Below the pieces are notes generated by a model, which saw only the letters and a list, made by a program, of their open reading frames with translations, was not told the origin of the DNA and made no database searches. From positions 1-8,709 of the forward strand of contig CAIXNZ010000104.1 in the NCBI GenBank assembly GCA_903920975.1: a DNA stretch of 8,709 bases, in the 5' to 3' direction. Shown here piece after piece: positions 7,401 through 8,709 of the stretch (within the stretch, counting starts at the first letter, position 1; each line of letters starts with the position of its first letter). The translations under genes and the position numbers were made by a program. The DNA comes from Candidatus Falkowiibacteriota bacterium (GTDB lineage Bacteria; Patescibacteriota; Patescibacteriia; CAIXNZ01).

Positions 7401-7724
7401 TGATGGTCTGCCAGAAGTTAAGGCAGGGTTGTTAGTCAATTGGTCGAAAAATTGCGTTCCATCCATGCTTCTGAAAGATCCGCCAGATAAGGTGGCAATA
7501 TTATTTGCAATATCCCAGTACCCAGTAGTATTTACCGCATCTTTATAAGTTACTGTTGTAAAATTTTCGGTGTAACTATAACTTCCCGCCCTTGCTTCTT
7601 CTGATTTTTTAAATTCATAATTAATAAATGAACTAACTATAAACAAAATTAAGGCCAAAATCAAAATTGGCCTTATATTAATAAAAGACTTTAAGAAAAT
7701 TAGCTTTCTTAAGCGATTTTTCAT
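522..7724 (-). CDS. Giant multi-domain membrane-anchored surface protein (2400 aa; propeller repeats, Kelch, Fn3, DUF11-like, Cpd-like domains)
   Basis: No named orthologue recognised; probably a cell-surface adhesion or binding protein. No catalytic motif was seen. Order of parts by residue: basic n-region and hydrophobic segment 14-35, with a possible signal-peptidase site after ARA (44-46); eight imperfect repeats with FTKWTPGxGW (105-556); a beta-sheet domain (560-646); an Ig-like domain with C652 and C735 (651-742); twelve Kelch-like repeats (748-1410); two Fn3-like domains (1413-1508, 1509-1635); transmembrane segment 1674-1696; basic cytoplasmic loop; transmembrane segment 1757-1780; DUF11-like domain (1790-1905); two Cys modules (1919-2011); Pro/Cys linker (2016-2076); hydrophobic anchor 2100-2138 ending in RKKRKK; Cpd-like domain (2143-2212); membrane hairpin 2262-2307; second Cpd-like domain (2313-2392). 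The positive-inside rule puts residues 36-1673 and 1781-2099 outside and the C-terminal sandwiches inside. The ATG at 7724 is chosen because it directly precedes the basic/hydrophobic leader; there is no Shine-Dalgarno upstream. The gene has its own promoter and terminator. The reading frame is intact. The domain calls rest on motif recognition by eye. Confidence 0.93.
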   Translation of the reverse strand: MKNRLRKLIFLKSFINIRPILILALILFIVSSFINYEFKKSEEARAGSYSYTENFTTVTYKDAVNTTGYWDIANNIATLSGGSFRSMDGTQFFDQLTNNPALTSGRPSMDLDPNNNPYIAYDENLGFDTFFTKWTPGIGWTDMDNNPGRSLVGHQFGPQIKLDKRNPANVIPYVAYNNAAGPSVIISKWTTGIGWTDMKGNLLPGYDILEAGLARSYSQQIQFDANGNPMVIWIGTGTPITDIKFSKWTPNALPAVCGAGITGCWTNMAGTIAGSERLDDAALDSVRLPNFEIDASYNPYILWETTTNNIYFTKWTPGTGWTKMSGVPGFEKISADPLVLISDSNNLALDTINNIPFIIWAQNNGGKNDLIFTKWTPGTGWTNMVGIPGLENVTAGLVSSSINPNDMALDSLNNPYIIFRYASPANDTYFTRWSSLTNNWVKMDGTPGFDNISNNPAVNGNEMYLEINSLDIPYVSWHEFPGGYVGDYFSKWTSGMGWTKLNGVQLGYNHVNYQPWRIWQHSVMQIGSDDNAYITWDAADAILSDADIFFAKGRLDFDTSSVLQSINVNSTTDYVTEAKLDRTEVLNGQTINYFLSNDGGATWESITPGSWHAFTSRGNDLRWRAELSTIDNFVTPAILDLSIGYQTKKIFCSLSPINQDVGGSITVNASVSFTPVAGSVQAEFEQNNVNYSTIILSNTGGSDYSGQLITDINHLGQNDVTVLATDSATGETYTCNPSVGDVWVKKSLQDIAWEPRRGHVALSFKGKLWVIGGLTNNDDYFNNEVWSSADGLNWTKVNTIIPWQARTNFSAAVFNNKIWVVGGLANTTGPVTYSLLNDVWSSSDGINWVQETASAPWSVRADFGLTVYNNELWITGGCATLVAGSGTCATTSNDVWHSANGSSWTQATASAAWTARLIYSLLTYDDGTGEKMWVIGGRNVPGTAVNDVWYSTNGIAWTLKTAGAAFPTRTAESSVVYNDGGGIKMWLMGGRVDVNTYYNDVWNSSDGLTWSLVSDPADAPVSDALPIKWTSWVPRYYLKSVVFNDGTGSKLWVLGGEGYDYKRINDVWSSPDGISWSLKGLNYGPPYGIRWDVPMVAFDPDGPGPLPKKMYIFGGLVKNPGHLASDVWATTDGVNWTCEAGSYTNAVQGINCANPAPPWSGRWGHKALVYDNKIWIIGGCKAMAGFTGACSAGNRLNDVWYSSDGVNWTQTTAAAPWTARYEPAVAVYNNKMWFAGGYNAAGGNFPKDVYSSTNGIAWTLETNTAAWPGRLGHQIATYNDGSGEKMYLMGGYTSGYLNDVWVSADGISWTQLTPSASWAGRLTFGGFNYNGQMLVFGGQATPDFLNDVYSSIDGTSWTEVTPAADWGPRDFFSSAIFNDRLWVGSGDRSSTYMDLWASTYDFLHFTAIQGSTPPSVGPSTPSDFYCEAIFPDTIRWHFTDTANNETGFRLYGPGGKILDTGDEITTNLDHFDETNLETNTEYVDRHVTAFNGSGESGASGTASCYTLAKVPTPPSIGYISATSMHLNIMPNDGNPPSTEYLIKEMNSGQYLKADGSFGVDLVWLDYKNWGGGNGIIVSGAPIDIVSGQVNMTLAPNTQYGFAVKARNGNYVETDFSEPTYSSTFSNPTTLSATKGVAINKSGLSVRSFIDKFFTRAWAATSQINESRYVVLLREFSVFINIILFVLLAYLFISLYSSIRYLRIRSKEKKYRSLIWSILTKEPALVFANNSDRDDNGTYKDSYQRHRAIHLASQKAFLRTIGLIILKFIILAVLIFGITGVNHFGSAQMSDFNESGVLVEVGDKLTYAIEIQNNDAMRASNNIVITDILDSHLSYISGSAKINDNKISAAVSETHVGQTLSLKLNFLPPSSSVTIIFSAQIRAGSEGAVITNIASGLTEDNVTFTTNAVSNPVGEAPLIQKYSCNTQNGSCFANSSGSYSSLSDCQSACKCAGPGLSAIVYGNGNCCAGLILEGGLCNPPRLARYSCNLTTGQCSVGYSGPYSNLASCQSACEATLPPCVGDECKVTPPPPPPPCTGPDCGTPPPCTGSGCGTVTPPPACTGPNCGTPPTPPGLTPIPIVNSIIEILVTPEAQKVTTNYITPALIAVAVMNTIPMAILLTSYLLPYLHLIFVEPLLFLFRKKRKKWGVVYNALSKVPVDLAVVRLFRKSDNTLVQTRVTDKNGRYILIVKESGEYYISVTKSGFVFPTKYLSSDKEDTKYIDLYHGEAVEVTAKDAAITANIPLDPAEKKIMPERQVIFGYLFKNLRLVISYVGLILATLIFLIYPTWITGISILLHIFLFTIFLRLIVPKKPKSWGIVYDQNTKEPLHYVIVRIFDIKFNKLLETQITDGKGRYSFLVSKNQYQLLAEKGGYQKKEIKPVDLVAKEEIVDLDMGMEKLKS
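1497..1679 (-). repeat. Pro/Cys linker with four C-x4-C units (residues 2016-2076)
   Basis: The linker contains CVGDEC, CTGPDC, CTGSGC and CTGPNC, three of them followed by GT and all separated by proline runs, one of seven prolines. On the DNA the unit beginning gttccaca (plus strand) occurs at 1528, 1570 and 1603, spaced 42 and 33 bp. This is a short imperfect tandem repeat, locally G-rich on the plus strand, and prone to slippage. In the protein it probably forms a rigid wall-spanning spacer just outside the last membrane anchor. Confidence 0.75.
1692..1970 (-). repeat. Two cysteine modules C-x6-C-x13-C-x3-C (residues 1919-2011)
   Basis: Residues 1920-1948 and 1984-2011 are two copies of Y-S-C-N-x5-C-x5-G-x-Y-S-x-L-x-x-C-Q-S-A-C with identical cysteine spacing. 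A 30-residue linker between them carries further cysteines (C1950, adjacent C1965-C1966, C1976). Each copy could hold two disulfides. I recall similar modules in surface proteins of candidate-phyla bacteria but cannot name a family. Their role, inferred, is a stabilised stalk or a small binding knob near the membrane. Confidence 0.65.
2010..2357 (-). other. DUF11-like extracellular domain (residues 1790-1905)
   Basis: The stretch LVEVGDKLTYAIEIQN, then ITDILDSHLSYISGSAKI, then FLPPSSSVTIIFSAQI and ITNIASG follows the order typical of the DUF11 conserved-repeat family: 'G..l.Y.I.v.N', 'v.D.lp..l.yv.gs', 'l.pG.s.ti.f...v', 'i.N.A'. Such domains form stalks in bacterial and archaeal surface proteins. 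It directly follows a predicted in-to-out membrane segment, so it faces outside. Confidence 0.75.
2385..2705 (-). other. Internal transmembrane pair with a basic cytoplasmic loop (residues 1674-1780)
   Basis: Hydrophobic segments at 1674-1696 (FSVFINIILFVLLAYLFISL core) and 1757-1780 (TIGLIILKFIILAVLIFGIT core) flank a loop rich in Arg and Lys (SIRYLRIRSKEKKYRS), placing the loop in the cytoplasm. The loop holds DRDDNG (1731-1736), which resembles the start of a calcium-binding DxDxNG loop but lacks a proper position-12 acid, so metal binding is doubtful. Confidence 0.7.
2820..3488 (-). other. Two fibronectin type III-like domains (residues 1413-1635)
   Basis: The first (1413-1508) begins TPPSVGPSTPSDF, has IRWHFTDTANNETGFRLYG and ends in Y/F-rich strands with ESGASGTASCYT. 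The second (1509-1635) begins VPTPPSIGYISATSMHL and contains LAPNTQYGFAVKARNGNYVETDFSEP, matching the Fn3 pattern L-x-P-x-T-x-Y-x-x-x-V-x-A-x-N. They probably act as a spacer between the Kelch propeller and the first internal membrane segment. Confidence 0.7.
3495..5483 (-). repeat. Twelve Kelch-like repeats (residues 748-1410)
   Basis: Twelve units of about 48-68 residues follow W-x-x-R-x(6)-[VT]-[YF]-[ND]-[ND]-K-[ML]-W-[VI]-x-GG ... NDVW-[SY]-S-x-[DN]-G-[IV]-x-W. The GG and the NDVW...W marks are the classic Kelch strand pattern. Twelve blades could make two six-bladed propellers or other combinations. At DNA level the word ccaaacatcattta (plus strand) recurs about every 150-200 bp, coding the NDVW strand. 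Repeat 3 (GGCATLVAGSGTC) and repeat 8 (GGCKAMAGFTGAC) carry loop insertions with C-x9-C; repeat 7 has C1138 and C1152. Kelch propellers usually bind proteins or glycans. None of the galactose-oxidase copper ligands were identified, so a binding role is more likely than an enzymatic one. Confidence 0.85.
5499..6047 (-). other. Beta-sheet domain and Ig-like domain linking the two propellers (residues 560-742)
   Basis: Residues 560-646 contain YFLSNDGGATWESI and, further on, LRWRAEL followed by TPAILDLSIGY. This pattern commonly follows propeller or S-layer-type regions in bacterial surface proteins. Residues 651-742 look like an immunoglobulin-type sandwich, with C652 near the start and C735 near the end positioned for a disulfide. 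Both are spacers or binding modules by inference; no ligand is suggested. Confidence 0.5.
6057..7412 (-). repeat. About eight propeller-like repeats, residues 105-556 (consensus NNPYIxW...YFTKWTPGxGWTxM)
   Basis: Each unit of roughly 50-70 residues starts with [LIF]D-x-x-x-NPY-[IV]-x-[WYF], continues to [YF]-[FS]-[TS]-KWTPGxGWT-[DKN]-M and ends in a variable loop often reading PGF or PGL. Units start near residues 110, 162, 223, 293, 349, 409, 467 and 526; the last is degenerate and loses the KWTPG core. The third has an insertion with a likely disulfide pair, C257 and C264. The size and the alternating aromatic strands resemble blades of a beta-propeller of the BNR/sialidase-like type, but the Asp-box SxDxGxTW is absent, so no sialidase activity is implied. 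A seven- or eight-bladed ring is inferred. Confidence 0.7.
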
Positions 7725-7753
7725 GAAATTATGTAACTTTTTTATCTAAATAT

Positions 7754-7782
7754 ATTATACAATATTTAAATAAATCAAACAA
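7754..7782 (-). promoter_or_regulatory. Sigma70-type promoter of the giant surface-protein gene
   Basis: On the minus strand TTGTTT (7777-7782) and a consensus TATAAT (7754-7759) are separated by exactly 17 nt in a very AT-rich region. Transcription would start near 7747, leaving a leader of only about 20 nt before the ATG at 7724. The leader has no Shine-Dalgarno sequence, so initiation may depend on an unstructured AT-rich start region. The -35 abuts the palindromic terminator of the upstream gene. Confidence 0.6.
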
Positions 7783-7815
7783 CATAAAAATCCCCAAGCT
7801 TGGGGATTTTTATGT
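7782..7815 (-). terminator. Strong palindromic intrinsic terminator after the partial upstream gene
   Basis: A perfect inverted repeat with two 17-nt arms is centred between 7798 and 7799. Its core is CCCCAAGCTTGGGG, flanked by AAAAAT on one side and ATTTTT on the other, giving a GC-rich stem followed by a T run on either strand. It starts 9 nt past the stop codon at 7825-7827. The symmetry means it can work in both directions. It insulates the giant gene from its upstream neighbour, making separate transcription units likely. Confidence 0.9.
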
Positions 7816-7824
7816 ATATAATAA

Positions 7825-8709
7825 TTAGGATTTAGCAAGTCCCACATCCAGATCCACAATTTCCTCTTTGGCCACCAAATCAACGGGTTTAATTTCTTTC
7901 TTAATATAGCCGACTTTTTCAGCTAAAAGCTGGTACTGGTTTTGGCCGACTAAGAACGAGTACCTACCTTTTCCGTCAGTCACCTGGGTTTCCAGGAGCT
8001 TGTTGAATTTCATATCAAAAATTCTGACAATGGCGTAGTGTAACGGCTCTTTTGTCTTTTGGTCATAGACAATACCCCAGGACTTGGGTTTGCCTGGCAC
8101 AATCAGACGCATAAAGATGGTAAAGAGAATAATATGGAAGAGAATTGAAATTCCAGTAATCCAAGTTGGATAAATTAAAAAGATTAAACCAGCCAGAATC
8201 AAGCCGACATAAGAAACGATCAAGCGCAAGTTTTTAAATAAATAACCAAAAATGACTTGGCGCTCAGGCATGATTTTCTTTTCAGACGGATCCAGAGGTA
8301 TGTTGGCGGTAATGACCGCATCTTTGTCAGTTACTTCAACGGCTTCACCATGATAAAGGTCGATATATTTAGCGTCTTGTTTGTCAGAAGATAAATATTT
8401 TGTCGGAAAATAAAAACCGTTTTTGATAACGCTAATATAATATTTCCCCGCTTCTTTAATAATAAACATATATCTGCCTTGTTTATCCGTCACTCTTGTT
8501 TGTAATAATTTATTGTCTTTTGCTCTAAATAATCTTACAACTGCCAAATCAACCGGCACCTTGGAAAGCGCATTATAGACAACCCCCCACTTTTTCCTCT
8601 TTTTGCGAAATAGGAAAAGGAGCGGCTCCACGAATATTAAATGAAGATACGGCAATAAATAGCTGGTGAGCAAGATGGCCATTGGAATAGTATTCATCAC
8701 TGCCACGGC
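7825..8709 (-). CDS. C-terminal part of a second anchor-module surface protein, cut by right window edge
   Basis: The last 294 residues of an open frame that continues past 8709. The frame at the edge reads AVAVMNTIPMAILL, matching residue 2105 onward of the giant protein in mid-domain, so GTG or ATG codons here are internal and not real starts. Parts visible: hydrophobic anchor ending RKKRKK, a Cpd-like domain (carboxypeptidase-regulatory-like sandwich, with TDKQGRY), a two-helix membrane hairpin (YVGLILAGLIFLIYPTW and following), and a second Cpd-like domain (TDGKGRY), ending GLAKS with TAA at 7825. The protein is about 87% identical to the end of the giant protein, which ends two residues longer. 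It is probably another large surface protein with its own ectodomain beyond the edge. The tandem, same-strand layout points to gene duplication. Confidence 0.88.
   Translation of the reverse strand, partial: AVAVMNTIPMAILLTSYLLPYLHLIFVEPLLFLFRKKRKKWGVVYNALSKVPVDLAVVRLFRAKDNKLLQTRVTDKQGRYMFIIKEAGKYYISVIKNGFYFPTKYLSSDKQDAKYIDLYHGEAVEVTDKDAVITANIPLDPSEKKIMPERQVIFGYLFKNLRLIVSYVGLILAGLIFLIYPTWITGISILFHIILFTIFMRLIVPGKPKSWGIVYDQKTKEPLHYAIVRIFDMKFNKLLETQVTDGKGRYSFLVGQNQYQLLAEKVGYIKKEIKPVDLVAKEEIVDLDVGLAKS

Noticed and set aside
7782..7815. The 34-nt palindrome as a recombination or transposon end
   Set aside because: It has the GC core and flanking T run of an intrinsic terminator and sits just past a stop codon. 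No target-site duplication or transposase is present and no second copy of it was seen in the window.
8704..8706. GTG near the right edge as the start of a 293-residue protein
   Set aside because: The frame is open to the window edge and aligns mid-domain with the giant protein, so the codon is internal to a longer gene.

Overview
The window suggests a bacterium of the Candidate Phyla Radiation (Patescibacteria, perhaps Parcubacteria-like). This is inferred from a ribosomal protein gene beside a very large, low-GC, multi-domain surface protein, with standard-code reading (TGG for Trp, no internal TGA) and paired C-x6-C-x13-C-x3-C modules of a kind I associate with that group. The lineage call is an inference and no marker here settles it.

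All genes lie on the minus strand, so transcription runs right to left. At the right edge (7825-8709) is the 3' end of a gene cut by the window. It encodes a membrane anchor and two carboxypeptidase-regulatory-like beta-sandwich domains. A near-perfect 34-nt palindromic terminator (7782-7815) follows, overlapping by one base a good sigma70-type promoter (7754-7782) that should drive the next gene. That gene (522-7724) encodes a 2400-residue membrane-anchored surface protein. In order it has: N-terminal membrane segment or signal peptide, about eight 'FTKWTPGxGW' propeller-like repeats, a beta-sheet domain, an Ig-like domain, twelve Kelch-like repeats, two fibronectin-III-like domains, a transmembrane pair around a cytoplasmic loop, a DUF11-like domain, two cysteine modules, a Pro/Cys linker, and an anchor module. 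A weak hairpin terminator (465-483) follows, then a short intergenic region with possible leader hairpins, and the first half of rpsB (1-349), which runs off the left edge.

The anchor module (membrane segment, Cpd-like domain, membrane hairpin, Cpd-like domain) is duplicated: the 3' ends of both large genes are about 87% identical in protein. Divergence between the copies is not uniform. Most of the module has drifted extensively in DNA, but the last 119 bp up to the right window edge (1294-1412 versus 8591-8709) match perfectly. This fits recent gene conversion between tandem surface-protein genes, possibly swapping ectodomains on a common anchor, but an assembly join at a repeat would look the same.

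There is no gene-free stretch over 300 bases. The gaps at 350-521 and 7725-7824 hold only the regulatory elements listed. I see no RNA gene, CRISPR array, transposon or phage element.
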